64,000 nt of DNA from Jacaranda mimosifolia (taxonomy: Eukaryota; Streptophyta; Magnoliopsida; Lamiales; Bignoniaceae), in contig CM032117.1 in the NCBI GenBank assembly GCA_018894105.1, positions 50,130,503-50,194,502 on the forward strand. The letters run 5' to 3'. The translations under genes were made by a program, and so were the position numbers. Below the pieces are notes generated by a model that saw nothing but the letters and a program-made list of their open reading frames with translations, had not been told where the DNA came from and did not search any database. The stretch's first letter is position 1. Each line of letters starts with the position of its first letter. This document shows, piece by piece, positions 35,891 to 48,900 of this stretch.

Positions 35891-36150
35891 TAATATGCAT
35901 TCCTGTTTTTCAGGTCTTCTGTGTATCTTACATAAATAAAATTGCAGCAACAGAAACTAATTTATTGATTTACAGTGAAATATGATACTATGAAGCATGG
36001 TCATATAAGTGGACTAAGGCATAACATTTATTCATGGTATTTCAGCAAAGGTAAAGTAATACAGGTTTTCAACATATGTCACTGAACTTGTCCATTTTAT
36101 TAAAACATGATGCAAATATAGCAACAGCTTCTGCACTCTTTCTTATTTGA

Positions 36151-39100
36151 TCAAACAGCAGCATGTGGTGAAGTACCACCAGTGGAACCAGATAATACTT
36201 CAATTCCATCCTCACATGCCGGCACAGCAATATTTGGCATGTGAACAAATACAATGGAGTATGGATCAACTGTTATGGGCGCTGAAGAATTTACTCTGAC
36301 AGGCTCCAGGACAGGTATAGCACCATTTGAATCGACAGTTAATGCCTTCCCGTTGAGCAAAACAGTTCGGCTTTGAATGTTTCCATCCATTGGGGTCAGG
36401 CGGTATATTTCTCTCGCTGTACTAGATACTTGTTTACCATTAAAGTCGACTCTTGCTTGGACAGTGGTGTTACCGTCTAGGTTTATCAGTAATATAGTAA
36501 TTCCTTGCTGCAGAATATAGATCCTGATCAGGTCTCTTACAAGCCGCTTTTTCGTTATATCATCAAATTAGAGAAGGGCCTGTCTTAAACTTACAGATTG
36601 CTTTGCACAATGAGCATACGCACGGATCATTCTAGTCCCTTCAAATTTTGTCGACAGAACATATCTTCCCATTAACCGGTGCCAAAGAAGCGCGCTGCAA
36701 GGCACTCAGCGGATTATTAGGCATTGATCAAACGTAAATAAGAAAAGATTTTTGTCTTGCAGGAGCTAATCAAGCTTGTGCTAATATTGACATAAAATTT
36801 CCACTCTCTCTAAACGATAGGAGCATCAAAAATTTGCTGAGAATTTGGTTTTAGTTAAGCACCTGTAGTAATCCGGATTTGGAACAAATGTGGTGGTGTT
36901 AAGTAGACCATAGTTACCACCAACTAATGTCTGTCTGCAATATGTTTTGGTGTCATAAGCTGATGCCATCCCAAGTTGATCCAAGTACCTGTTTGTTCAT
37001 TGCCATCTGTCAAGAATACTTGTCAGCTATAACTATAAGCAGATAAACTTCAACTGGAGAAGTTTTTGTCCGTCAGCTTTACCAGAAACCAAACACGAAC
37101 GCGTTTGTGACTCTATTACGGCCACTATTGTAAACTCCTCCAGACTCACCAACCCAAGCAACTGTTGAGGTTTCTGAGCTCTTGAGAACGTTCTGGAGAT
37201 TCTTGAATACATCAACTCCCTCATCAAGAAGAGTTATGTTAAGAATCTTGTCTATAAGGTCAATCTCACTAATTCCTACAAATGGAAAACAAAAGAAAAA
37301 GTAAAACTTGAGTCCAATATCAGAGCAACCATCTCCATTTTCTTTGTTGGCTTGAGTACGTAGCTAGGTACCTGGGCCGCCAAGATTATATATATGGTGG
37401 GTAATTACAATATTTAGTGATCCAGCTGATAATTTATCTATGTATTGTGTGAACCAATCAGAGTCGAAGAATCCTCCAGGAGCCATGATGAGCGGTTTCA
37501 TGTCAACTCCTTTGTAAATGTCTTGTATTAAGCCATGCAGGGCAATTGTGTCAGATGCATATGGATCTGGAGCGATTGCTGCCCCTACTGACATTCCGCC
37601 TAATTCATTTCCTGGCAAGAAAGTGAGATATATTGACAAGCATCTCTCAGTTATTTATCAAAATTGTGCCCTTTTTCACCTGATATAAGTGCTCGTATTG
37701 ACAGAGTGTGCAACATATATATACACTTAGTAATAATTTTATGCTGAAACGGGAGTTCATAATGTGTCTACCTAGCTGCAAAGTGTGGTAAAGATCAACA
37801 CGAAGTGCAACATGTGACACAAAATATGAATGTACACCACAATTAGTCATCAATATATCTTACCAAGCTCCCAACCATAGATTTTATAAACTTTCTTGAC
37901 AGTATAACCAAGAAGTGACGCAGCGTTCGTTGAATTCCAAGGACCCATAGCAGTACTATTGGGTGGTTGTATTGTTTTTCCATTTAGAACATTTAGTCCA
38001 AAAGTAATGAGAGCCCTGAAAATAAAGAAAATGACATTAAGTCTCAATTTTCAGCATCATTTAGGAAATTTTTTATTGATAAATATGCTTATTTATTACC
38101 CTGACTTATTGAAGAAGGAATTTAGCTTATCCCATCTGGCCAAGGGCAGGCATCCCTCAGTGTAATTGAATAGCTGAGAGGTGTTTCTGACAAATGGAAT
38201 GCAGGGTTCTGTACTGTCCTCAGTCTGATAGATCAACCTGTCTTGCAAATTACCACCTATTCTAATCTTCAAAGGTGAAAAGGCTGCATGATATTTATAA
38301 AAGCAAGATTTGTCCGCCAATGTTATGAACTGCAAAAAGTGTAAAATCATAATTCCAATGACTAAAGAGTACTCATGTAAAAGAATTCATACCTTTTATG
38401 GCATTGAGAAGGACAACATTCTCAAGATCCTGCATCCAAGAAAAGGTGAAACAAATTTTGAAAGGCATGCTTCTTGGATTATAAATAAGCACATTGCATT
38501 TGCATAAAATAAATCAATCACCCAAACTAAACCATGGAATTGAATCAAACAAATCAGCACTAGGATAGTCAGCATCAGAAAGTGGCAGAAAAGACACGGT
38601 TTTTATTTTTTATTTTTTTTGCGGGAAAATATTTGGGACAAAATATTGAGAAATGTATGAAAAATGAAAGCTTGGTTTGTTTTTGTGAGGACAGTCGTTG
38701 TTTACTAGAAATATTTTTCATACAAACTTTTATACATTTTTTGTTAACCGGGTGTTTGTATTTTGAACTGGCTAAGTTGGAGGAGATTTTTGATGCGCTA
38801 GGGCAGGGAGATTGGCACTGCAACATTGGAAAAGCAGAGCCGCTATGCCAGGAAAGATGGAGGAGCGTACGTCAAGGATGGAAATTTTGGGGCCGCTGCT
38901 CGATGCTGGCGCCACCAGGCAGGGCGGTTTGAGGCCTACGGCCAACCCTGGCCCGAGGAGATTTGAGATGATTAAATACTTTTTGAGTATGGAAGATACA
39001 TATGCTTTTTGCTATGATTAAGAGGGTGTTTGGCTAAGCTTATTTAAAATATCTTATAAGCTCTTACATTTTATAAGATGTTTTTGGGGCTTATAAGATG

Positions 39101-42100
39101 TTAAATCTTATTTTTAAAATAAGTTGTTGAAGTGTTTTGATAAAATAAGATCTTAAAGCTTATAAGATGTTAATAATGACAATTTTGTAATTAAAATAAT
39201 TAAAAATGAATGAGCTTGTTAACATCTTAAAAATAAGTTAGGGTCTTCTTAATTTTTAAAAAAGAGTTTACAAGCTCCTAACATCTTATTTTAGGCTCTT
39301 ATAAGCTCTTTTTTTTAAAAATTTATCAAACGCATTTTATCAACTTATAAGCTCTTAAACATCTTATAAGATATTTTAAAGAGCTTATAAGCTCACCCAA
39401 ACACCCTCTAAATATGCATATCAAATAGGAATTAAGTGTAGTAAAAAAGTTACTAATTATGCTTGTGCTACACTATTTTAGATATTGCAAAAGAGATAAA
39501 AGTTTAGTTACACTTTTTAAACCATGGTAATTCACTTCTTCTATAAAATTATCTTCAATTACTATAAATTTAATGTGCAGTAAAAAGTCATCAAATATAC
39601 CACTATTGTTCACCACAGCTGAAAAAGTATAGTATGTAGTCGTTAATTTCCGTACTTCCAAAAATATATAGTAAATGTTTAAATTATTTCTCACAATAAT
39701 CAAATATAGTCAATGCGACTTATTACTACAATTTCCAGATATAGCAAAAGCAAACTAGTTTGGTATTTTTTAGTAATTTTACTAATAACCTAATTTTATT
39801 TATTTATTTACACGGACATCATGTGTTCATTAAAAAGTTACCAAGCATACCACTATCTTGCGCCTTAATGAAAAAAGTGTAGTATGTAGTAGTTAATTGC
39901 AACACTCCTAAAAACATATACTAAATATTTAAATTATTTCTCACAATAATCAAATGTAGTAAATACGACTTATTACTATAATTTCTAGGTGTAGCAAAAG
40001 CAAATTAATTTGGGATTTTTGAGGAATTTTACTAATTACCTAATTTGTTTATTTATACACATGCATACCATGAGTTCATTAGGATTCAAACCATAACCTC
40101 AAACTTATGTGTATGAGAGTTATGTCACTTGGCCAACGACCACTCAATTGCTAGTTAGTTTCCCAATATCATGCTAAGAATAGTTAGGATTTTCAGAAGA
40201 AGATGCCATTCGTTTGATGAGAAATAAAAAGGAATATCAAAAATTCGAGTGGCTAAAGTTGAAGCAGCTACTTTCAAAGTAACAAAAAGAAAAGCAACGA
40301 CTGGAGTGGGAGAGTCAGAGTCGAAAAGAGGATTTCTCACTTCTTTCTTTCATTCAAAACCGTACATGAGACTTTCATCTCACACGGCTCCTAAGTGATA
40401 AAAGCAAGAAGAACTCATCTTCTTTCTTTTTTGATTACCTTCCTCACATATATATAAGTTTGGATTCATTCAATTTCTAAAAAAGATTACTAATCCTTAA
40501 CTTTTCAAGGAATCCTTCTTTAGTGGTTGTGAATGACTTATTTTTTCAATATTTTTTTAGCTAATTTAAGTATATTTAATTAATTAATTTTTAATAATAT
40601 TAATTATAGGAGGCAAAATTTTATTTTGCATATGAAATTTGGGGTTTTACCTACTTAATTTCGAGTTTTGAGGGATTTTCCTAGCAAACTAATTTAAGTA
40701 TTTAATCAAATAATTTTTTCAATAATAAAAGATTGTAGAAAATTTTTGTTTTGCCTCTAATTTTATTGACTAAAACCACGAGTAATTAGGAATTTTAAGG
40801 AGGATTTTTATTAATTATTTTATAATTCCATTAATTAACTAAACAATTCTTTAATAATAAAAGATCGAAGCAATTCTTTATTTTACCTTCAATTTTATTG
40901 ATTAAAACCTTGCTCCTACCATATTTTATTTTTTTTAAGTAAAAATTTTGATTTAAGATCTCAATCTTTGCCGCAAAATTTTCATAAGTTTCATGATTTT
41001 TGCTTCACTAATAAAAAACGTGGTCAATCATCAACTTTTTGTTACGATTTATGTAAAAATAATAATAAATGTAATATATTTTTCACCTCATGTGGAAATT
41101 CAATAAATGTATTTTACTATAATAAGATGAAATGTAGAATTCAATATGAGTTTTACTACATATTTGGGAAACTTATACTACAACAAAAACATCAAAGCAA
41201 ATAATACTTTTTTACTATATTATTTTTAGTGAAGCAAAAAATATTATAGCAAAAAGTATATTTTCTTTTAGTGTGGGAAACACTTTCATGTGTAACTGGA
41301 AGTGGGTTAATTAAGAGATTAAATACATAGAGGGATTCGGGTATAACAATATTGAAATACATATGTCTATACTCCTCTAATTTAATTACAGTGAAACTCA
41401 ATTTCTATTCACATGCACCATGGACATAGACTATTGATTGAAATCAAACCATTTTAAATCTTGTTGTCTTTGGTTCTTTTCTATTTGAATTCTCATTAAT
41501 TTCGTATATACTACATGTCTGCATCAATTAATCACACTGAGCACGACAATATTTCTCATACAAACTTTTATATGGTAAGTGACTATTATTTAATTAAAAT
41601 AAGCACAACATTTCTCATATAAACTTTTATATGGTTAGTGACTACTATTTAGAATAAAGATCGAACAATATAAGTTTATATTGATATAATGTTTGAAAAA
41701 ATATAAATCATATATTTTATTAATATAATATATGAATAAGTTTAACAATATCTAAATATGTATAACATAAGCATATGTACTTTTACAGTAATGATTACAT
41801 TTGTTTGAAAAATATATACATTTGGGGAATAAAAAATGGTAGTCTCTGTTTATAATATTTGATTTCATTTTCATATTTGGGAATGAAAACACTCGTGACA
41901 ATGGAAGATGTAAAATCACAAGCAAACACACACTAATATACTTACAATGTTGACATGAAATTTAAAATGATTATTTGTAAATCATAAACTTTCAAGATAA
42001 GTTTTCAAGAATATGTAAAAAAAATTAGCTCTTTGGGTTCAATGTCGAGTCAAATTGGGAGCATTTTTATTTTCGAAATAAACATACCAAATTCAAGATA

Positions 42101-42321
42101 GATGACATGCCCCAGCTGCAAATCCCAAAATCACACCTGTCCGGAGGCCAAAAGTCCAATGTTGCACAGATGAAATTCTCATCTGTCTTGGCAATGGGGC
42201 TCTTCCCATTAATAAAAACAGTACCCTCAACTGTAACATTTGCCTTGACTGAACATATGAAGCTAAAATAGAGAACACACACTAAAAAACACCACCCCTT
42301 TTGCAAAATTATAGTGCCCAT
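36151..42321 (-). CDS. Heparanase-like protein (GH79), copy B, intact
   Basis: A secreted family 79 glycosidase, of the plant heparanase-like/beta-glucuronidase group, acting on glucuronic-acid-bearing glycans or conjugates in the apoplast or vacuole; the exact substrate cannot be read from sequence. Nine exons with GT-AG borders: 42088-42321, 38393-38429, 38100-38283, 37864-38015, 37372-37611, 37083-37275, 36863-36988, 36595-36694, 36151-36507. They sum to 1623 nt, 540 aa, with no stop. Residues 1 to about 27 form a hydrophobic signal peptide ([14 protein letters not shown]). WELGNELGG places the acid/base Glu at about 205 and [12 protein letters not shown] the nucleophile Glu at about 326. 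Exon 9 encodes the beta-sandwich C-terminus, ending [16 protein letters not shown]. Compared with the dead copy A, it lacks 18 residues just before [10 protein letters not shown]. Intron 1 is 3658 bp and full of insertions. Confidence 0.9.
38575..39018. other. GC-shifted insert in intron 1
   Basis: The part at about 38760-38960 is clearly richer in G and C than its surroundings. A plus-strand frame is open from 38582 to 38932. I recognise no family. It is absent from the short intron 1 of copy A, so it arrived after the duplication or was lost there. Confidence 0.4.
39022..39408. mobile_element. PIF/Harbinger-type MITE in heparanase intron 1
   Basis: 387 bp with inverted ends GAGGGTGTTTGG / CCAAACACCCTC and the TAA target duplication (39019-39021, 39409-39411) typical of PIF/Harbinger. 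The interior is rich in 'cttataagctc' palindromes. Related copies are at 35539 and 44386. Confidence 0.88.
39581..40080. repeat. Two-copy 250-bp tandem repeat
   Basis: The units start 'taaaaagtcatcaaatatacc' (39581) and 'taaaaagttaccaagcatacc' (39831) and share 'aaattatttctcacaataat'. It lies within intron 1 of the heparanase-like gene. Confidence 0.75.
40157..40420 (-). pseudogene. ndhB: Plastid DNA insert: ndhB intron end and start of exon 2
   Basis: NdhB is a membrane subunit of the plastid NAD(P)H dehydrogenase. The minus strand reads the tail of the ndhB group II intron, including the GAGCCGTGTGAGATG stem region (about 40360-40395). It then reads into exon 2: [36 protein letters not shown] and ILSMILGN, where it breaks off at 40157. 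A handful of substitutions against the conserved plastid protein (for example K for E in LLKIL) fit an older nuclear transfer. It lies inside intron 1 of the heparanase-like gene and cannot make a working product. Confidence 0.88.
40590..40930. repeat. Imperfect ~130-bp tandem repeat
   Basis: 'aataataaaagattgtag' (about 40722) and 'aataataaaagatcgaag' (about 40853), with the following 'aattttattga.taaaacc', recur about 131 bp apart. A weaker third unit begins near 40590. In intron 1. Confidence 0.55.
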
Positions 42322-42401
42322 CTTTGGAAGAAGAATACTCTAATGGAAGAATGTTTGGTAACGCGCAAAAATATGATTACTCCGATCGAAGGAGCTACTA
42401 G

Positions 42402-42408
42402 TTTTATA
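42402..42408 (-). promoter_or_regulatory. TATA box of the heparanase-like gene
   Basis: TATAAAA on the minus strand, 81 bp upstream of the ATG at 42321, in the same place as in copy A. Confidence 0.6.
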
Positions 42409-42605
42409 GCAGCAAAGGAGAGAAGAGGAGGGGACTCGCCATCCGGCCACTAGAAGCAAACAAAATACTAATGATGATCTTTTAAGTGATAATGTGAAAA
42501 TCGTCACTTAACTGATAAAAAAAATTATTTTATTAAAATTGTGATTTTCACAAGTTTATAGTGACAAGTCATTTTTTTTAAATTGACAATTTGTAATAAC
42601 CTAAA

Positions 42606-43134
42606 GGGATAAAAATAGATTGCCATCTGAACTATGCACATTTTTACACTTTACTAACTAAACTTTTTTCTGTGTTACCTTACTATACAAACTACACTTT
42701 TTTTTTTACCTTACCATATACGAACAAATTCTGGTGGAATATTATGAAAATACTTTGTTGCATCGATGCCAGGAGCCTCCATTTTCAGGTATTATAATCA
42801 AATCTTCTAATTTTATGGATATAATAGTCATCTCCTTGGTCTAGCCTTGTTAAATCACAAAATGCAACGAACTTTTTTTAGTGTATTTTCAGGTGCATAT
42901 CTCATGATAATTCAAGTTTAATTAGGTTGTCTTTTAATAAAGTGATAAAAAAAATACCTTTAGAAAAGGCTTCGGCTGCTCCTGTAATGAAATACCACGA
43001 AATACTTTACCTAAACTAGTTCATTGATGGCAAGGTAAAAAAAATATAGTTCAGATGGCAAAATGTCACGAAAAAAATTTAGTTACCAAAGTGTAAAAAC
43101 GTGCATAGTTCGGATGGCAGAGTATCTTGATCCC
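42606..43134. mobile_element. Mutator-like MITE upstream of heparanase copy B
   Basis: 529 bp with long inverted ends (GGGATAAAAATAGATTGCCA left; TGGCAGAGTATCTTGATCCC right; both continue into ATAGTTC-type sequence). It has an exact 9-bp target duplication TAACCTAAA (42597-42605, 43135-43143). The matching position upstream of copy A reads 'gataacttaaaacac' without the element, an empty site. Nine-base duplication points to the Mutator superfamily. Confidence 0.88.
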
Positions 43135-43143
43135 TAACCTAAA

Positions 43144-44385
43144 ACACTATATTGCTAAATGTTCTTATTTGTTAGTTACTAATTATCAATAATAACATCT
43201 TAAAATACTAGTTTTATCATTGTTGAGTCAAATTGTAGTAAAATCAAAGTTACTATCATTTTAATACATATTATTGGTAACAAGATATATATTGTCTATT
43301 AATACATTGTTTCTTAATTTTTTGTCACTACTATTGTACTTCATTGTAATGACTTGAATATGATGACTTAGTAAGGGGATATTTATTAATGAGTTACAAG
43401 TGTTATGAAAATTTTTGAATTGTTTCACTTCTACTTTGTATCACGTATAGCACAAGTACAAAATACCTTATCTTAACTATATATGTTATATGTCTACAAA
43501 AGTTACAACGTAAAAATAAAATTAAAAATCATCTATGCTTCGCTTTCTTCTTTTTATAGACTATTGTGTACGAATTTGTGTAACAATGATGTTATATTAT
43601 ATAATAAGAGATTAAATCAACCTACTTTAATTAGCTAAAGTAAATGGATTAATAGTTATTGGAAAATATCATGGTTCTATATATACTTGAGTGGTCCTCT
43701 AAATTTAGGCTATTATTAAAAATACCAAAAATAATAATCGAATCAATGGTTATTATAGCAACGGTAAAAAATCAAGGCTCAATATATACTCGTGATATGT
43801 ACTGGAGTGGTCCTCTAAATTTATGTTTGGGAGAAACATTGAAAATTTGAGCCGTGTAGAATTAGGATATGAAGTTATGAAGTTTTGTCTTGAGAATCTT
43901 GTATATGTGTATCTAATTTAACACACGTACTAGCTACATTGAATACTTACTACAGTAACTGCTATAATGAGACAAACTATTTAACACAAACGAAATATTC
44001 AATGTAGCTACATTAAATAGAGAGCAAAATATACGCTAATGTGACAAACCATTTATCACAAGCGGAATATTTGAGGACAAATTAGCTGCAAAACAATCAA
44101 TGTAGAGATAGTGAAATAATTGTCTTGTATTAGAAACTAGAAATTGTCACGTGTTCTGTACATTAATTCACACGGGATACTAAATCGGGTTGGAAAAGCG
44201 AAAATAATACTAAATAGGGTTGCAAAAGCGAAAATAAAGAAGTACTTATAACTCGATATGTAAGATATGATATTTTTTTTTTTTTATATTTTACATATAT
44301 ATATATATATTAAGAGTTTGTCAAGCTTTGAATCCAAAACCTCACATTTATATATGTGAGGCCAATACCACTAGACCAAAAGGGT
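43144..44385. other. Upstream intergenic DNA
   Basis: No gene is supported. Parts continue the homology to the flank of copy A (for example 'atatatacttgagtggtcct' near 43680). Confidence 0.5.
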
Positions 44386-44768
44386 GTTGGGGTGAACTTA
44401 TAAGCTCCTCAAAATATCTTATAAGATATTTGAGAACTTATAAAATGTATAAAAAGTCTTTGGTAATTTTTTTTTTAAAAATAGCTTATAAGCTCCTAAA
44501 ATAAGATGTTAGAAGCTTATAAGCTTTTTTTTAAAAAAGTAGGAAGTTTTTAACTTATTTTTAAAATCTTAACTAGCTCCCTTAATTTTAATCATGCTAA
44601 TTATAAAATTATCATTGCTAGCATCTTATAAGCTCTAAAATCTTATTTTATGCAAATACGTATTTTAACAACTTATTTTTAAAAAAATATCTAATATTTT
44701 ATAAGTTCCAAAAACATCTTACAAGATGTAAAAGCTTATAAGATCTTTTAAATAAATTTGAGAAAAAT
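44386..44768. mobile_element. PIF/Harbinger-type MITE, degenerate third copy
   Basis: Begins AGGGTGTTGGGGTGAAC and shares the 'cttataagctcc' palindromes of 39022-39408, in inverse orientation. The right end has decayed. Confidence 0.55.
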
Positions 44769-45960
44769 ATGATAAATAGCATATTAAAATTAACTTGTCT
44801 TCTAAAGGCCAAATACTTGAATTAGTCCATCAATGAACATGTATATAACCCAATCACGTGTTTGCCTTATCACACTGGCAAATAGGATCGGAAGATCTTT
44901 CGTCAACTCTTATAGTCTAGTAGTTTGCTGAAATAATAGCCACAACACCTGTTATCTGCATCAACCTTTAATTTTTTTCTTTTCTCTAACGTTGTTTAAT
45001 CAAATATATATTTTGATAAAGTTGTATTTAAAAATCAAAAAAAAAAAATTATTTTTATAAAACAATCTACCATCTTAAAAAATGTTAATCGAAAGTTATT
45101 TTTTGAAATAAAAATATTAAAAATATTAGAAAACTAAAATTAAACTTTCAAACTATCCCCAATTATAGAATATATTAGCTTGATGAAAATCACGTCCCAT
45201 GGGAAGTGAATTAGAAAAGGTCATTCGATATTAGCTTAAGTTGAAAGGAATAAAACATGTCTGTAGTAGGGGTTTCACAAATATATGTATCCATCACGAC
45301 AAACCATTAAATGGAAAGAGTTTAAGTCAGTTGGCTAAGTGAGATTCAAACAAACGAGAAACAGAGGCATATATACAGATGAGAGATGGGAAACATGAGG
45401 CCACCATCCGGCATGGTTGGCAAGAATGGTTGTGGGGATTAAAACAGAGGATAAGGTTCCAGTTCCTTTCTAATGTCATGGAATGCTTGCAAACATTCTG
45501 CATAATTTTGTTGTTAAATTATTCAAAAAATTCAAATAAATTGAAAAAAAAATTAAAATATTTACAATTCTATTTCTTGCTTATATAAAATAATTAGTAT
45601 AATTTTGAGCATCATATATTAATGTTATAGATTATATAAGCTTAGCGAAGCTCATAAATATTAAAAAAGCTATTGTACAACATAATAAAGGTAAAAATAA
45701 TTATAATAAAATTAATTTATTCCTAGTACCATATGGAGTAACGAGGGGATACAAAATCATAACGATATGTCTCAGAAGGATTATGAAATTGGCTACACAA
45801 GTAACCTTATATGTGGGGATAAAATGAAGAATAAGCACCAGACGGCTCATATTGAGGATTTGTAGATTGGTTAGATGAATCATTTCATCTAACCAATATA
45901 ATGTAATGAGAGAGTATTACAAGATAGTTGTGCATATGATAATGGCTCATCACCCTAACA
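44769..45960. other. Intergenic AT-rich DNA
   Basis: I see no gene or clear repeat. It may include the left end of the hAT element that follows. Confidence 0.5.
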
Positions 45961-48900
45961 CTAGTATCCAAATTCCCAATAACCAATGATGTTAGTATTA
46001 CTCAAAGAAGATCCATAATCATATCTATAATACCTAATACTACTGAAAAACAAATGATCATGATGTCTATTATTTGCACATTCAGAGTATTCTTCAAACT
46101 GACTATGTTTGCTATTGGTATTGCTCGATCCATGATCAAATTCACGATATATATAGTTAGTGCTATAAAAGGACAAATAATCATAATATCTATTTTGTCT
46201 TCCACTAAAATTGACATGGCTTCCATCATAGCAATGAAAGTAAGTACGAGAGGACAAATTACTATCACAGTTGCTTTGTATATTATCAAAATACTCCCTA
46301 GGCCAACATTGTTGGTATTTTCCTAAGCCCAAATTTTGCATATACTCATCAACACTTCTGTATCCTCCACTATATGTTCTACTAGGATGGAAATGATCAT
46401 TAGCACTTGACAATTCGGCCACAAAATGGTGTTCCTCCTCTATTCCTAGACGATAACCATGGTCAATGTCTTGAGTTGTGTAATAATTTTCATCTCCTTG
46501 TACCCAAGAAATCCCAGTTTTATATTGATTATCACGATAGTCATTACCACATACATAGCATGTCCTTTACCACCACCACCATCAAGTGGTCCTTGATCAT
46601 CATTCCTATCGTCACTTACTGTCATTGGTTTCATCACTGCCATCACTTCCATAGTTTACCTGAAAATGTTTTCCTTTTTGTTGTTATGATAGTCCATCAA
46701 TGGCTTCCTTTTTGGCACCCTTTAGAGCATTAATTGATAAATTATCATCTTCTTCTTCTGATTCTGCATCTAACCATTCTGTATCATCATCTAATAGTAG
46801 AGACACCTCATTCCCTCGAGTCCACTCATCCAAGATATCATCATGGAATATTTGATTAAGATCAATAGAAAGATCATAATCATTGTCCTCTTTCTTATAT
46901 TGAGTGTTTCACACCTTAAGTCACATATTATAGTAGACATAAACTAACTTATGCAGCTTTGCCATAGCCAAATAATTGTGAAGTTTTGTGTGTATTAATA
47001 TCCATGTGCTCCAATTCTTTCCGCAACCAATAGGTGTTCATGTTTGGCTTAAAACTTTGATAGAAATTTTTCTAAGGTGAGGAGCTTCATCAACATAATT
47101 AATCCACCATCCAATTGATATAAAATATAAAAAAAAAAATTATAAGTGTAATTAAAACAATAGTTTTGATGATTCAAAAAAAATTATGATTATGATAACA
47201 CTTAATAAAATAAAAAATAAAATAAAAATTAAGAATCTACAATAGAAAATACCTATCAAAGTGGTTTTTATTGTTTTCCTTGCAAGAGGAGACCCAAACT
47301 CTCCTATCTTGTCCTGAAATAACTTAAGCTAATAACAAAAATAATGGAGAAATTATTAAATTTGACAAAGTAAATATTTATAAGAATGTCAAGTAAAGAT
47401 TCCTTACCTCATTGAGAGCTTGAGCTTGTGTGTTTAAGTCAAGTTCAAGCATTTTTATTACAGCTTTAAGCCCTTGCCACACCTCATAAGTATACACACA
47501 AGTTTCAGAATACTGAAGTATGGGGTTCAAAAAATATGTTGGAATAGATATTTGTGTATAGTTATTATTCATATATAAATTTAACTAAATAACAACAACA
47601 AAAATATTTAAATGATATATGCTTTTTACCTATGGCATGCAAGTGTTGGTGCAATTATCTGTACCACCGCTCATCAATAAATCCAAATAAGTTTCCAATC
47701 CTTAGTTACCTCTTTTGTTGCAAGCTATGATGTGTCCATGCCTTTACATATAAATAGCAAATGTGGATTTTTTATCTTGATCTACAAGTTTTAGAACTCT
47801 CACTGATAGCTCCATAACATATTGGATTTCTCGTGCCCCTTTCCAGAATTTCGAATCCATTATGATTTTGTATACATTGTCTGCATCTTTTTATCTTCAA
47901 GAATAATACTCTTCCCACTCTGACGTGATGCACATCTTTTTCAAATCCAATTGATGTCAAATAAGGTTCTCAATGGCAATAAATTCAGTAGCAAATCTTG
48001 TGATCCTCAGTCTCAATAATTCTCTATCATTTGTGTATATTTTCATAAGATTAACAAGTTCATCACTATTGTAGATAAAATTTGTGATATGTTTCGCATT
48101 TTCCATATATTTCTTTACTTTTGTCATCTTTCCAATATCTTCCAACATCAGGTCAATACAATGTGCTACACACAGTGACCAGAACAGATATAGCATTTTC
48201 AACATTAGAGTTTCTCCAGCTACTTTATGCACTTTCGATATTTGTAGCTACTTGGACAATATTTTTCTCCTATACCTCTTCAATTACTTTATTCAAAAGA
48301 GACGAGATGTAGCCAACTGACTTTCTTTTATTGGTACAGTCTGCTGAAGAATGAAATATCATCTGATGATCACAATATATCATGAAATTTATGATGGGAT
48401 TTTTATTACACGTGCTCCAAACATCACACATAATTGTGCACCCATAATCGGGCCATTTCATATTTAACGTGTTTATATACCCATCAATTTCTTCCACTTT
48501 CTCATCTAAGTAAATCCCACCAATTTGGCGTCCTGAAGGCCCTTTTATTCCCAGCCTTGCCTCAGTAATAGTATTAATCATAAATTGATAATAGGGGCCG
48601 CTATCAGCCACATGAAATGGAATAGCATTAAAGAAAAATCACTTTGAAATAGACTTACTAGCTTCTTTTACCTTTTGGGTCGCAAACCAATTTTTAATAC
48701 TTTTTTTGTTTTGGTAGGAACATAAAAGAGTTAATCCCACTTGAAAGCTTATTAGCTCCCTCCTTGACACTAAAACTATGTGGCATTCCTCTATTTGCAC
48801 TTGTTGTTGGACCTCAAGATGAACCAGCACCAGAGTACCCTACAATTACAAAAATGAAGTTCGTATAATATTTATATAAGTATATAATGATGTGTTGTAA

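Noticed and set aside
46407..46733. 108-codon plus-strand frame
   Set aside because: Lies opposite the decayed hAT transposase C-terminus and has no motif of its own.
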